Below are positions 34,147 through 43,659 of a stretch of 64,000 nucleotides of DNA, in pieces (position 1 is the stretch's first letter; the number at the start of each line of letters is the position of its first letter). The notes beneath the pieces were generated by a model, which was not told the origin of the DNA, did not search any database, and was given only the letters and a program-made list of their open reading frames with translations. Made by a program: the position numbers and the translations under genes. Source of the DNA: AP-15 sp963796155 (GTDB taxonomy: Bacteria > Pseudomonadota > Alphaproteobacteria > ATCC43930 > CGMCC-115725); contig CAWCKT010000015.1 of the NCBI GenBank assembly GCA_963796155.1, positions 62,001-126,000 of the forward strand. Reading direction: 5' to 3'.

Positions 34147-34800
34147 GTGAACGCCGTCGGGTCGCAGCGCCGATGCATCATCACGGGGGAGGTCCGAGAC
34201 CGATCAAACCTGCTCCGCTTTGTCATCGGACCGGGCGGCGAGCTCGTTCCCGATGTGGCGTCCCATCTGCCCGGGCGGGGTTTGTGGATGATCCCTCGGC
34301 GCGATATAATCGAGAGCGCGCCGCCGCGACGCCTCTTGGCACGTTTAGCGCATCGTTCGGTAATTGTACCGCCCGGGCTCGCGGATCGCGTCGAGGCCCT
34401 GCTGGTGCAGCGGTGCCTGGACATGGTTGGTCTTGCCCGTCGGGCTGGTCTCGCGGTTGCCGGGTTCGAGAAGGTCTGTGACGCGGTGCGAACCGGCAAA
34501 GTTGGCCTGCTGATCCTCGCGCTCGATGGGGCGGAAGGCGGGCGCCGGAAGGTCCGCGCCGCCGGGCGCGGTTTGCCGGCTGCGATCGTTTTGACCGCAG
34601 CAGAGATGGGCGCGATCTTTGGTCAAGATCATGTGGTAAACATAGCGATCGGGCTTGGCCGGCTGAGCGGCCGGTTGATCGCCATTGCGGAGAAGATTAC
34701 CGGCTTTCGCCCAGGAGCGGTGGTTGATCGAGGAGTGGAACCGCTCCACGCCGGCGGGCTCGGCAAGATGGTATTGGATCGAGATGAGCGACGCGAATGA
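34147..34800 (+). CDS. ylxR: YlxR (DUF448) and L7Ae-like fusion RNA-binding protein
   Basis: The first 85 residues are the YlxR domain (RRCIITGEVRDRSNLLRFVI, PGRGLWMIPRRDII), found between nusA and infB in most bacteria. The rest is an L7Ae/YlxQ-like domain (VGLARRAGLAVAGFEKVCDA, LILALDGAEGGRRK). Fusion of the two is usual in alphaproteobacteria. GTG 34147. Its 3' end overlaps the infB start by 17 bases. The role is an RNA-binding factor for ribosome or RNase P function; not settled. Confidence 0.9.
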   Translation: MNAVGSQRRCIITGEVRDRSNLLRFVIGPGGELVPDVASHLPGRGLWMIPRRDIIESAPPRRLLARLAHRSVIVPPGLADRVEALLVQRCLDMVGLARRAGLAVAGFEKVCDAVRTGKVGLLILALDGAEGGRRKVRAAGRGLPAAIVLTAAEMGAIFGQDHVVNIAIGLGRLSGRLIAIAEKITGFRPGAVVDRGVEPLHAGGLGKMVLDRDERRE

Positions 34801-37402
34801 GCAAGAACAGAAGCGACCCCTGACCCTCGCCCGAACCGGCGGCAGGCTGGAGCTCCGCAAGAGTGTGGAGACGGGGCAGGTGCGTCAGAGCTTCTCGCAC
34901 GGGCGCTCAAAGACTGTTACGGTGGAGGTTCGTAAGAAGCGCTCGATCGGGCCGGCGCTCGAACCCGGTCGCGGCGACACCGCCCCCGCTGTTGCTCGTG
35001 AGCAGGCGTCCCCTGGGCCGGCGGCGCGGGAGCCGACGCGCCGGCCCGTCGCGATCCCGCGCGCATTGACCGCGGAAGAAAAGGCCGGTCGCGTCCGCGC
35101 AGTGCACGATGCCCGCAAGGCTGACGAGGAAGCGCGCCGACGCGCCGCTCTGGCCGAAGCCGACCGACGCCGTCAGGAGGAAGAGCAGGCCGCCGAGGAG
35201 GCGCGCCGCCGGGCCGAGGAGGAGGCGCACAGAAAGGCCGAAGAAGAAGAAAGGCGCAGCCGCGCGGAAGAGGAGGCGCGGAAGCGATCCGAGGAAGAGG
35301 CGCAGCGGCGCAAGGACGAAGAATCGCGGCGAGAGGTCGCGGAACGGGCTGGGAAGGCGGCCGCTGCGAAAGTCGCCGCGCTCGCCGCGGCGGGCAAAGT
35401 CAGCGTTGCTCTCGAGGAGGAGGAAGAGCCGGCTGCGACGACGCGGCGTGGGGTCCGGCCGGAGGCCAAAAAACCGGTGGTGCCGGCGCGTCGCGAAGAG
35501 GCGCGTCGTCGGACCGGAAAGATCACGGTCACCCGCGCACTCTCCGACGACGAAGGAGAGCGGATGCGCAGCTTGGCCTCGGTTCGCCGAGCCAGGGAGC
35601 GCGAGCGCCAGCGGCTGCATCAGGGCGAGCAGGAGCAAATCAAGGTCGTGCGCGAGGTCGTCGTACCCGAGACGATCACCGTCCAGGAACTGGCGAACCG
35701 CATGGCCGAGCGCGGTGCCGACGTGATCAAGGCGCTGATGCGCATGGGGGTGATGGCGACGATCAATCAGACTATCGACGCCGACACCGCCGAACTCGTC
35801 GTGACAGAGTTCGGCCATCGCCTGCGGCGGGTCTCCGAAGCCGATGTCGAGATGGGGCTGCGAGGCGATGAGGATATTCCCGAGACCCTCGAACCGCGCG
35901 CGCCGGTGGTCACGGTCATGGGCCATGTCGACCATGGCAAGACCTCGCTCCTTGACGCTCTGCGCGAGACCGATGTCGCGGCCGGCGAGGCTGGCGGCAT
36001 CACGCAGCATATCGGCGCCTATCGCGTCAGCCTGAAGAGCGGCAAGCAGATCACCTTTATCGACACGCCGGGTCATCAGGCCTTCACCGCAATGCGCGCG
36101 CGGGGGGCCAACGTCACCGACATCGTGGTGCTGGTCGTGGCGGCCGATGACGGCATCATGGAGCAGACGGTCGAGGCGATCCGCCACGCCAAAGCGGCGC
36201 AGGCGCCGATGATCGTCGCCATCAACAAGATCGACAAGCCTGACGCCAGGCCTGAGCGCGTTAGGCAGGAGCTCTTGCAACACGAAATCGTGGTTGAACA
36301 GCTCGGCGGGGAGGTTCTTGATGTCGAGGTCTCGGCGCTTCAGAAGACCAATCTCGACAAGCTCGAAGAGGCGATTCTTCTGCAGGCCGAGCTGCTCGAT
36401 CTCACGGCGAACCCGAACCGCACGGCGGAAGGCGTCGTCCTCGAGGCGAAGCTCGAGCGTGGGCGCGGTGCCGTCGCAACGGTGCTGATCCAACGGGGGA
36501 CATTGCGGGTCGGCGACATCTTTGTCGCTGGCAGCGAATGGGGCCGCGTGCGTGCACTCGTCGATGATCGCGGCGAAAACCAGCGGGAGGCGGGTCCGTC
36601 GACGCCGATCGAGGTCTTGGGGCTTAACGGGACACCTCTTGCGGGCGATGATTTTGTGGTCGCCGAGAACGAGAGCCGGGCCCGCGACATCGCCGATTTT
36701 CGCCAGCGCCGGCGGCGCGCAGCGATCGCGGCGTCGGGAGCGCGCGGGACGCTCGAGCAGATGTTCTCGCAAATCGCCGCCGGCATCGCCAAGGAACTGC
36801 CGATCGTCGTCAAGTCGGATGTGCAGGGTTCGCTCGAAGCAATCGTCGGTTCGCTCGAAAAACTCTCGACCAACGAAGTGTCGGTTCGTGTGCTGCACTC
36901 GGCCGTCGGCGGGATCAATGAAAGCGACGTTATCCTAGCCAAGGCGTCGGCGGCGGTGATCATCGGCTTCAATGTCCGTGCTAATCCGCAAGCACGCGAT
37001 CTTGCAAGGCGCGATGGTGTCGAGATCCGCTACTATTCGATCATCTACGACTTGATCGAGGATATGCGCGGGGCGCTATCAGGCCTGCTCGCGCCGACCC
37101 TGCGCGAGCGCTTCCTTGGCAACGCTTCGATCCGGGATGTCTTCAACATCACCAAAGTCGGCAAAGTTGCAGGGTGTATGGTCACCGAAGGCGCGGTACG
37201 GCGGGGCGCCAGGGTGCGTCTGCTGCGCGACAGCGTCGTCGTTCACGAAGGCACGCTCAAGACCTTGAAACGTTTCAAGGAGGAGGTTCGCGAGGTCAAT
37301 CAGGGGTACGAGTGCGGCATGGCCTTCGAGAACTACCAGGACATCCAGACCGGTGATGTCATCGAGTGCTTCGAGGTGGAAGAAGTGGCGCGCTCTTTAT
37401 AG
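34784..37402 (+). CDS. infB: Translation initiation factor IF-2
   Basis: This 872-residue GTPase brings fMet-tRNA to the 30S subunit. It has an alphaproteobacterial N-terminus (KRPLTLARTGGRLELRKSV), a long charged Glu/Arg repeat region (about residues 105-200), the IF2_N domain, the G domain with GHVDHGKTSLLDALRET (about 380), DTPGHQAFTAMRARGA and NKIDKPDA, then domains II-IV. ATG 34784 is inside the ylxR end. Intact. Confidence 0.96.
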   Translation: MSDANEQEQKRPLTLARTGGRLELRKSVETGQVRQSFSHGRSKTVTVEVRKKRSIGPALEPGRGDTAPAVAREQASPGPAAREPTRRPVAIPRALTAEEKAGRVRAVHDARKADEEARRRAALAEADRRRQEEEQAAEEARRRAEEEAHRKAEEEERRSRAEEEARKRSEEEAQRRKDEESRREVAERAGKAAAAKVAALAAAGKVSVALEEEEEPAATTRRGVRPEAKKPVVPARREEARRRTGKITVTRALSDDEGERMRSLASVRRARERERQRLHQGEQEQIKVVREVVVPETITVQELANRMAERGADVIKALMRMGVMATINQTIDADTAELVVTEFGHRLRRVSEADVEMGLRGDEDIPETLEPRAPVVTVMGHVDHGKTSLLDALRETDVAAGEAGGITQHIGAYRVSLKSGKQITFIDTPGHQAFTAMRARGANVTDIVVLVVAADDGIMEQTVEAIRHAKAAQAPMIVAINKIDKPDARPERVRQELLQHEIVVEQLGGEVLDVEVSALQKTNLDKLEEAILLQAELLDLTANPNRTAEGVVLEAKLERGRGAVATVLIQRGTLRVGDIFVAGSEWGRVRALVDDRGENQREAGPSTPIEVLGLNGTPLAGDDFVVAENESRARDIADFRQRRRRAAIAASGARGTLEQMFSQIAAGIAKELPIVVKSDVQGSLEAIVGSLEKLSTNEVSVRVLHSAVGGINESDVILAKASAAVIIGFNVRANPQARDLARRDGVEIRYYSIIYDLIEDMRGALSGLLAPTLRERFLGNASIRDVFNITKVGKVAGCMVTEGAVRRGARVRLLRDSVVVHEGTLKTLKRFKEEVREVNQGYECGMAFENYQDIQTGDVIECFEVEEVARSL

Positions 37403-37413
37403 TGCTTCGGCTC

Positions 37414-37863
37414 ATGGTCAGAAAACGGCGGCAATATTCGAACCGGGAGGGGCTGAAGCGTGGTATCAGTCAACGGCGGCTTCGGGTCGGGGAAGAGCTG
37501 CGACACCTGCTCTCCGAGATATTCCGCCAGGGCGAATGTCGCGACCCCGCGCTACGGGATGTCAGCATTGCCGTCACCGAGGTGAGGTTCAGCTCCGATT
37601 TGCGCAATGCGACTGTGTTCGTGATGCCGCTCGGCGGTGCGAACGCGACCGAGATCGTCGCCGGGCTGAAACGGAGCACGGCATACTTGAAGCGTCTGGT
37701 CGCCGGCGAAGTAACCCTGCGCTACGCGCCCGACCTGAGATTCGAACTCGATGTCTCGTTTGATCACGCATCGCGCATCGCCGCCTTGCTCGCGCAGCCC
37801 AAAGTCGAACGCGACCTTCGCCTTGGCGCCACCCTGGCCGAGAACCACGACGATGCCGAATGA
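37414..37863 (+). CDS. rbfA: 30S ribosome-binding factor RbfA
   Basis: This protein of about 149 residues has the RbfA KH-like fold: RVGEELRHLLSEIFRQGE, VSIAVTEVRFSSDLRNATVF and LRYAPDLRFELDVSFDHA. It assists late 30S maturation and cold adaptation. ATG 37414 is used; a GTG at 37402 overlapping the infB stop would add four residues. It overlaps truB by 11 bases. Confidence 0.92.
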   Translation: MVRKRRQYSNREGLKRGISQRRLRVGEELRHLLSEIFRQGECRDPALRDVSIAVTEVRFSSDLRNATVFVMPLGGANATEIVAGLKRSTAYLKRLVAGEVTLRYAPDLRFELDVSFDHASRIAALLAQPKVERDLRLGATLAENHDDAE

Positions 37864-38767
37864 TGGCGATCCCCACGGGTGGTTCGTCATCGACAAACCG
37901 CTCGGGCTCAGCTCGGCTCGGGTCGTCGAGGTGATCCGTCGCCTCACTGGAGCCAAAGTCGGACATGCGGGCACACTTGACCCTTTGGCGACCGGCGTGC
38001 TGCCGGTAGCGTTGGGTGAGGCGACAAAGACCGTCGCGTATGCGATGAGCGCGCGAAAACGCTATCGCTTCCGTATCCGATGGGGGATTGCTCGCACCAC
38101 CGACGACCGCGAAGGCGCGATCGTGGCGGAGTGTACATCGCGGCCGAGCCAAGCTGCGATCGAGGAGATCCTGCCGCGCTTTACCGGCACGATTCTGCAG
38201 TCGCCGCCACCTTATTCGGCCATCAAGGTCGACGGACGCCGCGCCTATGCGCTCGCGCGCGCCGCGAGCCCGCCGGCTCTGCCGGCGCGGCCGGTGCAGA
38301 TCGCCGCACTGAGGCTGATCGCCGTGCCCGATCGCGATCATGCCGATTGCGAGGCCCTCGTCGGCAAGGGGACCTACATCCGTGCCCTCGCCCGCGATCT
38401 CGGCGCCGCACTAGGAACGTTCGGCCATATTGCCGAGCTGCGTCGCCTTGCGGTTGGGTCGTTCAGCGAAGCGCAGGCGATTTCGTTGGATTCCATGGTC
38501 GAGCATCGGCATAGTCTGGTCGCATCGGGGTGCTTGTTGCCAATCGAGGCCGCGCTGGACGACATCCCGGCGCTAGTCTTGACCGCAGCCGAAGCCACTC
38601 GATTGCGTTGCGGGCAGAGGGTGACGCCACGGGATATTAGCGTGCGGGCGCACCTTGATCAGCTCGACGAGGGTACGGTTGTAGGCGCTTGGCACAACCA
38701 AGCGGTAGTCGCCCTGGCCAGGATCGAAAACGGCGGCCTCCGACCGGCGCGAGTTATCAATCGTTGA
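37853..38767 (+). CDS. truB: tRNA pseudouridine-55 synthase TruB
   Basis: This 304-residue enzyme has GWFVIDKPLGLSSARVVEVI at the N-terminus and the catalytic Asp in GHAGTLDPLATGVLPVALG. ILQSPPPYSAIKVDGRRAYA and YIRALARDLGAALGTFGH are also typical of TruB. It converts U55 in the T loop of tRNAs. The C-terminal PUA-like part is short but present. Located between rbfA and rpsO as in most bacteria. Confidence 0.95.
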   Translation: MPNDGDPHGWFVIDKPLGLSSARVVEVIRRLTGAKVGHAGTLDPLATGVLPVALGEATKTVAYAMSARKRYRFRIRWGIARTTDDREGAIVAECTSRPSQAAIEEILPRFTGTILQSPPPYSAIKVDGRRAYALARAASPPALPARPVQIAALRLIAVPDRDHADCEALVGKGTYIRALARDLGAALGTFGHIAELRRLAVGSFSEAQAISLDSMVEHRHSLVASGCLLPIEAALDDIPALVLTAAEATRLRCGQRVTPRDISVRAHLDQLDEGTVVGAWHNQAVVALARIENGGLRPARVINR

Positions 38768-38779
38768 AAGGATGGAGCG

Positions 38780-39049
38780 GTGTCGATTACCGCCGAGCGC
38801 AAGCAGGCGCTCATCACTGAGTACGCCACCGACGAGCGAGACACCGGGTCGCCGGAGGTCCAAGTGGCGATCCTGAGCGAGCGGATACGCAACCTCACCG
38901 ATCACTTGACTAGTCATAAGAAGGACTTTCATTCGCGGCGCGGACTGCTTGTCATGGTCGGCCAGCGGCGCCGATTGCTCGATTATCTCAAGCGGTCGAG
39001 CGCAACGCGTTACGAGACGTTGATCGGACGTCTCGGACTGAGGCGCTGA
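38780..39049 (+). CDS. rpsO: 30S ribosomal protein S15
   Basis: The 89-residue protein is standard S15: ERKQALITEYATDERDTGSP, LSERIRNLTDHLTSHKKDFH and RRGLLVMVGQRRRLLDYLKR. The start is a GTG (38780) preceded by AAAGGATGGAG, 12 bases after truB. S15 binds 16S rRNA early in 30S assembly and often represses its own translation. Convergence with pnp downstream is the usual rpsO-pnp arrangement. Confidence 0.97.
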   Translation: MSITAERKQALITEYATDERDTGSPEVQVAILSERIRNLTDHLTSHKKDFHSRRGLLVMVGQRRRLLDYLKRSSATRYETLIGRLGLRR

Positions 39050-39224
39050 TACTTCGTTGAGACCCTCTGCGCAATTGACAACCCCTGCTACCCTTCGAAT
39101 TCGTGCGCGACGGACCGCCTCAGCTTCCAAAGCCCCAACTCGGACGAGGCTGGTGCCGTCATCGCGCTTGACTCCGGCGCGACCCAGCTCGCCCGCCCGA
39201 TACTTGCGAAAAGGATGATCTCGA
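39050..39224. promoter_or_regulatory. rpsO-pnp intergenic leader
   Basis: The 175-base gap has no gene. A perfect TTGACA (39075-39080) with 17-base spacing to AATTCG (39098-39103) is a weak promoter candidate for pnp. No long hairpin typical of RNase III autoregulation was obvious by eye. Confidence 0.3.
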
Positions 39225-41360
39225 ATGTTCCAGGTTTATCGTAAGGAACTAATCTGGGGCGGACGTCCCCTTGTCCTCGAGACGGGGAGGCTCGCGCGCC
39301 AAGCCGATGGCGCGGTGCTCGCCACCTACGGCGAGACCACCGTGTTGTGCACCGCGGTCGCGATGAAGACGGCCAAGTCCGGTCAAGACTTTTTCCCGCT
39401 GACGGTCAACTATCAGGAGAAGACCTTTGCCGCCGGCAAGATCCCGGGCGGCTTCTTTAAGCGCGAGGGTCGCCCCTCGGAAAAGGAGACACTGGTCTCG
39501 CGGCTGATCGACCGGCCGCTACGGCCGCTCTTTGTTCCAGGATTTGTCAATGAAACCCAAATCATCTGTACGGTTCTGAGCCATGATCTCGAAAACGATC
39601 CCGATATCGTGTCGCTGATCGGCGCTTCGGCAGCGCTGACGATCTCGGGGATACCGTTTTTAGGACCCGTCGGCGGGGTGCGCGTCGGCTATATCGACGG
39701 GAACTACGTGTTGAACCCGACACTGGGCGAGATGCCCCGTTCGCAGCTTGATTTGGTTGTCGCCGGAACGGCCGACGGTGTGCTGATGGTCGAATCCGAG
39801 GCGAAAGAACTTTCCGAGGAAGTCATGCTCGGGGCGGTGGTCTTCGGCCATCGTGAGTTTCAGCCAGTGCTTCAGGCAATTATCGAGCTGGCCGAAACCT
39901 GCGCCGGCGAGCCGTGGAGCGTGCCGCCTGCGCTACCCGAGCTGCCTGCGATCGAGGCACGGCTGCGCGAAACGATCGGTCCGCTGATCGAGGCCGCCTA
40001 TCGCGAGCAAGGCAAGCAGGATCGCAGCAACCGGCTCGATGCGGCAAAGGCGCAGGCAGCCGAGCTGTTCTCCGACGAGCTTGAGCGTGCAGCCGCGCTG
40101 AAGCTATTCAAGGATGTCGAAAAGGAGATTGTCCGCGGCGCCGTTTTGCGGGGTGGACTACGGATCGATGGCCGTGACACCCGCACAGTTCGACCGATTT
40201 TATGCGAGGTGGGACTCCTGCGGCGCGCGCATGGCTCGGCATTGTTCACCCGAGGCGAGACGCAGGCGCTCGTGGTGGCGACGCTCGGGACCGGTCAGGA
40301 TGAGCAGATCATCGACGCGCTCGAAGGGGACTACCGCGAGAATTTCATGCTCCACTATAACTTCCCACCGTATTCGACGGGCGAAACGGGACGGTTAGGC
40401 TCGCCGAGCCGGCGCGATGTCGGGCACGGCAAGCTCGCCTGGCGGGCGATTCGCCCGTTGCTGCCGAGCAAGGACAGTTTCCCTTACACGATACGCGTCG
40501 TGTCTGAGGTTACCGAGTTGAACGGGTCCTCGTCGATGGCCTCTGTTTGCGGCGCCTCGCTTGCTCTGATGGATGCCGGCGTGCCGCTGCCCCGTTCGGT
40601 GGCCGGGATCGCCATGGGCCTGATCAAGGAGGCGGAAGGGTTTGCCGTGTTGTCGGATATTCTCGGTGACGAGGATCATCTCGGCGATATGGACTTCAAA
40701 GTCGCTGGCACCGAGAGGGGCGTCACCGCGTTGCAGATGGACATCAAGATCACCTCGATTACCGAGGAGATCATGCGAATTGCGCTGAGCCAGGCACGCG
40801 AAGGGCGGATTCACATCCTCGGCGAGATGGCCAAGGCGCTGACCGGCGCGCGCGACACGGTCAGCGAGAATGCCCCTCGCATCACGACGTTCAACATTCC
40901 GAAGGAGAAGATTCGCGAGGTGATCGGTTCGGGCGGCAAAGTAATCCGCGAGATCACCGAGACGACCGGGGCCAAGATCGACATCGATGACGACGGCACC
41001 GTCAAGGTCGCCGCTGTCGATGGCGATGCGGCCAGGGCCGCGATCGATTGGATCCGCGGGATCGTCGCCGAGCCCGAGGTCGGCTCGATCTACTCCGGGA
41101 AGGTCGTCAAAGTTGTAGACTTTGGCGCGTTTGTAAACTTTCTCGGATCACGCGATGGGCTTGTGCACATCAGCGAGCTCGCCCCGCAGCGGGTCGGTAA
41201 GGTCGCCGACGTGGTCAAGATGGGCGACACGGTCAAGGTCAAAGTGCTCGGTTTCGATGACCGTGGCAAAGTCAAGCTCAGCATGCGCCAAGTCGATCAG
41301 CAGACCGGCGAGGATCTCGGCGCGAGGCGCCAGGAGCCGCCGAGGGCGGCAGCGCCCTGA
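39225..41360 (+). CDS. pnp: Polyribonucleotide nucleotidyltransferase (PNPase)
   Basis: This 711-residue 3'-5' exoribonuclease has two RNase PH domains (second with SEVTELNGSSSMASVCGASL), a KH domain (IGSGGKVIREITETTGAKID) and an S1 domain (GKVVKVVDFGAFVNF, DGLVHISELA). It works in mRNA turnover with the degradosome. ATG 39225; full length and intact. It ends the long translation operon. Confidence 0.97.
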   Translation: MFQVYRKELIWGGRPLVLETGRLARQADGAVLATYGETTVLCTAVAMKTAKSGQDFFPLTVNYQEKTFAAGKIPGGFFKREGRPSEKETLVSRLIDRPLRPLFVPGFVNETQIICTVLSHDLENDPDIVSLIGASAALTISGIPFLGPVGGVRVGYIDGNYVLNPTLGEMPRSQLDLVVAGTADGVLMVESEAKELSEEVMLGAVVFGHREFQPVLQAIIELAETCAGEPWSVPPALPELPAIEARLRETIGPLIEAAYREQGKQDRSNRLDAAKAQAAELFSDELERAAALKLFKDVEKEIVRGAVLRGGLRIDGRDTRTVRPILCEVGLLRRAHGSALFTRGETQALVVATLGTGQDEQIIDALEGDYRENFMLHYNFPPYSTGETGRLGSPSRRDVGHGKLAWRAIRPLLPSKDSFPYTIRVVSEVTELNGSSSMASVCGASLALMDAGVPLPRSVAGIAMGLIKEAEGFAVLSDILGDEDHLGDMDFKVAGTERGVTALQMDIKITSITEEIMRIALSQAREGRIHILGEMAKALTGARDTVSENAPRITTFNIPKEKIREVIGSGGKVIREITETTGAKIDIDDDGTVKVAAVDGDAARAAIDWIRGIVAEPEVGSIYSGKVVKVVDFGAFVNFLGSRDGLVHISELAPQRVGKVADVVKMGDTVKVKVLGFDDRGKVKLSMRQVDQQTGEDLGARRQEPPRAAAP

Positions 41361-41467
41361 GGGTAGACGGTGCCGGGCGGGACGGCCCTGCACTTCCCGC
41401 GACTGGCGCTTCGGATCTGCGCCAGCTCACCGGTGCGGGCCGAACAGCCGGCGTCCTGCCTCCACCG

Positions 41468-42205
41468 GTGATCGGCCATCGCGGCGCCGCTGCGTGCGCG
41501 CCCGAAAACACGCTTGCCGGATTTCGTAAGGCAAAGGACCTCGATTGTCGCTGGGTCGAGTTCGACGTTCGTCTCACCGCTGACGGCCACCTGATTCTTC
41601 TCCATGACGAGAGGCTTGAGCGTACGACGAATGGCGGGGGAAAGGCAGCCCTGTTGCCTCTGGCGGACATTCGACGCTACGACGCGGGATGCTGGTTCGG
41701 TCCTGCCTTCCGGGGAGAGCGGGTGCCGACGCTGGCGGAAGCTGTAGCGCTCCTTGGCGAGCTTGGTGTCGGAGCAAACGTGGAAGTGAAAGCCGTTCGC
41801 GGCCGCGAAGCCAAAACCGCAGCCATGGCCGCCGAACTGCTCTGCCGGATGTGGCCTCCCCAGCTGCCGGCGCCGCTGATTTCGAGCTTTTCTCCTACCG
41901 CCCTCGCGGCGGCGCAGGCGTGCGCTCCAAGGATCGGCCGAGGCATATTGTTCCATTCGGTGCCGAAAGATTGGCGCCTTCTCGCCGAGAGCCTCGGCTG
42001 TGTGACGATTCATGCCGACCACCGGGGTTTGCGTCCGGCCCTGGTGGCGGAGGTCCGCCAGGCGGGATATCCCCTGCTCGCCTACACGGTCAACGATCCC
42101 GGGCGGGCGCACACGCTGTTCGGTTGGGGGGTCACTTCCGTGTTCTCGGATGTTCCCCATATTCTTCGTCCGGCAGAAACCTCGCGGCAGGGAGCAGTTC
42201 GGTGA
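41468..42205 (+). CDS. Glycerophosphodiester phosphodiesterase
   Basis: This 245-residue GDPD-fold enzyme begins IGHRGAAACAPENTLAGFRK, with catalytic His and Arg, followed by HDERLERTTNG, with the acidic and second His residues. EVKAVRGREA and the C-terminal YTVNDPGRAHTLFGWGV are also family motifs. It cleaves glycerophosphodiesters to glycerol-3-phosphate. There is no signal peptide, so it is cytoplasmic. GTG 41468 is used. The stop overlaps the GTG of the next gene by GTGA, so both are coupled. Confidence 0.9.
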   Translation: MIGHRGAAACAPENTLAGFRKAKDLDCRWVEFDVRLTADGHLILLHDERLERTTNGGGKAALLPLADIRRYDAGCWFGPAFRGERVPTLAEAVALLGELGVGANVEVKAVRGREAKTAAMAAELLCRMWPPQLPAPLISSFSPTALAAAQACAPRIGRGILFHSVPKDWRLLAESLGCVTIHADHRGLRPALVAEVRQAGYPLLAYTVNDPGRAHTLFGWGVTSVFSDVPHILRPAETSRQGAVR

Positions 42206-43599
42206 AACCGCTCAACTCACTGGTGATCTCCGGACGCGAGGTGCTGCCGCTCGTCGAAGGCGGCAAGGGCATCTCGGTGTCGAATGGTGAAAGCTCCGGA
42301 GCCTGGGCTGCGACCGGCAGTGTCGGCACGTTCTCGGGGGTCAACGCCGACAGCTACGCCGAGCCCGGCCAGCCGATCCCGCAGATCTACCACGGACGGA
42401 CGCGACGCGAACGACACGAAGAACTTGTCGCCTATGCGATCGCGGGCGGCATTCATCAGGCGCGCGTCGCCCACGAGCGCTCCAATGGCGAAGGCCGCAT
42501 CCACATGAACGTGCTGTGGGAGATGGCCGCGGCCGAACGCGTCCTCCACGGGGTGCTGGAAGGGGCCAAAGGTCTGATCAACGGCGTTACCTGCGGCGCC
42601 GGGATGCCTTACAAGATCGCCGAGATCTGCGCGCGCTATGGGGTGCACTACTACCCGATCGTGTCGTCGGCCCGCGCGTTTCGCGCTTTGTGGAAGCGTG
42701 CCTATTATAGGTTTTGCGAGTGGCTCGGCGGTGTAGTCTATGAAGATCCCTGGCTCGCGGGCGGCCATAACGGACTTTCGAACAGCGAGGACCCGCAAAA
42801 TCCCGAACCACCCTACCCTCGGGTCCGCGAGCTGCGCAACCTGATGGTCGATTTCGGGCTTGCGACGACACCGATCTTCATGGCTGGCGGGCTGTGGTAT
42901 CTGCGCGAATGGCTGGATTGGATCGATAACCCCGAACTCGGCCCGGTCGCGTTTCAATTCGGCACTCGTCCGCTCGTGACACAGGAGAGCCCGATTTCCG
43001 AAACATGGAAACGCAAGCTCCTGACCTTGGGCGAAGGCGATGTCTACCTCAACCGCTTCAGCCCGACCGGCTTCTATTCCTCGGCGGTGCGCAACAACTT
43101 TCTCAATGAGCTGCAGGAGCGCTCCGAGCATCAAGTCGCCTACACCGTTGATCCGGTCGGCGAGCACGTCGCGCCTTTCAGCGTCGGCGCGCGCGGCCGC
43201 ACCGTCTTTTTGACGGCTCACGACAAGAAATCGGCCGAGGGCTGGGTTGCCGCAGGTTTTACCGAAGCTCTGCGCACACCCGACTCGACGCTGATCTTCG
43301 TCACCCCGCGAAAGGCCCTCGAGATCCGCACCGACCAGATCGGCTGCATGGGGTGCCTCAGCGCCTGCCAGTTCTCGAATTGGGCGCAGAACGAAGCACG
43401 TACCACCGGGAAGAAGGCCGATCCGCGGAGCTTCTGCATACAAAAGACGCTTCAGGCGATCCGGCATTCGGATGATGTCGACTTCCAGCTGATGTTCGCC
43501 GGGCACAACGCCTATCGCTTCTCCTCGGACCCGTTCTATGCAAACGGATACGTGCCGACCGTGCGGGAGCTGGTCGAACGCCTGCAAACCGGCGACTGA
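42202..43599 (+). CDS. Nitronate monooxygenase/2-nitropropane-dioxygenase-like flavoprotein with C-terminal Cys cluster
   Basis: This 465-residue protein, from GTG 42202, resembles the NPD/nitronate monooxygenase group: LINGVTCGAGMPYKIAEIC, YYPIVSSARAFRALWKRAY, FMAGGLWYLREWLDWI and VAFQFGTRPLVTQESPI give a TIM-barrel FMN-binding type. It is longer than typical family members (about 320-360). It has a C-terminal CMGCLSACQFSNW motif (C-x2-C-x3-C, about residue 378), which looks like a metal or Fe-S ligand set. Exact activity is unknown. It is coupled to the GDPD gene and followed by irr. Confidence 0.72.
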   Translation: MKPLNSLVISGREVLPLVEGGKGISVSNGESSGAWAATGSVGTFSGVNADSYAEPGQPIPQIYHGRTRRERHEELVAYAIAGGIHQARVAHERSNGEGRIHMNVLWEMAAAERVLHGVLEGAKGLINGVTCGAGMPYKIAEICARYGVHYYPIVSSARAFRALWKRAYYRFCEWLGGVVYEDPWLAGGHNGLSNSEDPQNPEPPYPRVRELRNLMVDFGLATTPIFMAGGLWYLREWLDWIDNPELGPVAFQFGTRPLVTQESPISETWKRKLLTLGEGDVYLNRFSPTGFYSSAVRNNFLNELQERSEHQVAYTVDPVGEHVAPFSVGARGRTVFLTAHDKKSAEGWVAAGFTEALRTPDSTLIFVTPRKALEIRTDQIGCMGCLSACQFSNWAQNEARTTGKKADPRSFCIQKTLQAIRHSDDVDFQLMFAGHNAYRFSSDPFYANGYVPTVRELVERLQTGD

Positions 43600-43659
43600 G
43601 CGCCGGCGGGTCGCGAAAGGGTTGTTTATTTTCGCCACAGGAATGTTTATATTTGTTCG

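Noticed and set aside
35090..35400. Tandem DNA repeat within infB
   Set aside because: The Glu/Arg-rich stretch is the usual variable charged linker of alphaproteobacterial IF-2, not a DNA repeat of interest.
34907..36898. A 663-codon minus-strand frame opposite infB
   Set aside because: Shadow of the G+C-rich IF-2 gene with no recognisable domain.
42217..43638. A 473-codon minus-strand frame opposite the NPD-like gene
   Set aside because: The forward frame carries family motifs and is coupled to GDPD; the reverse frame does not.
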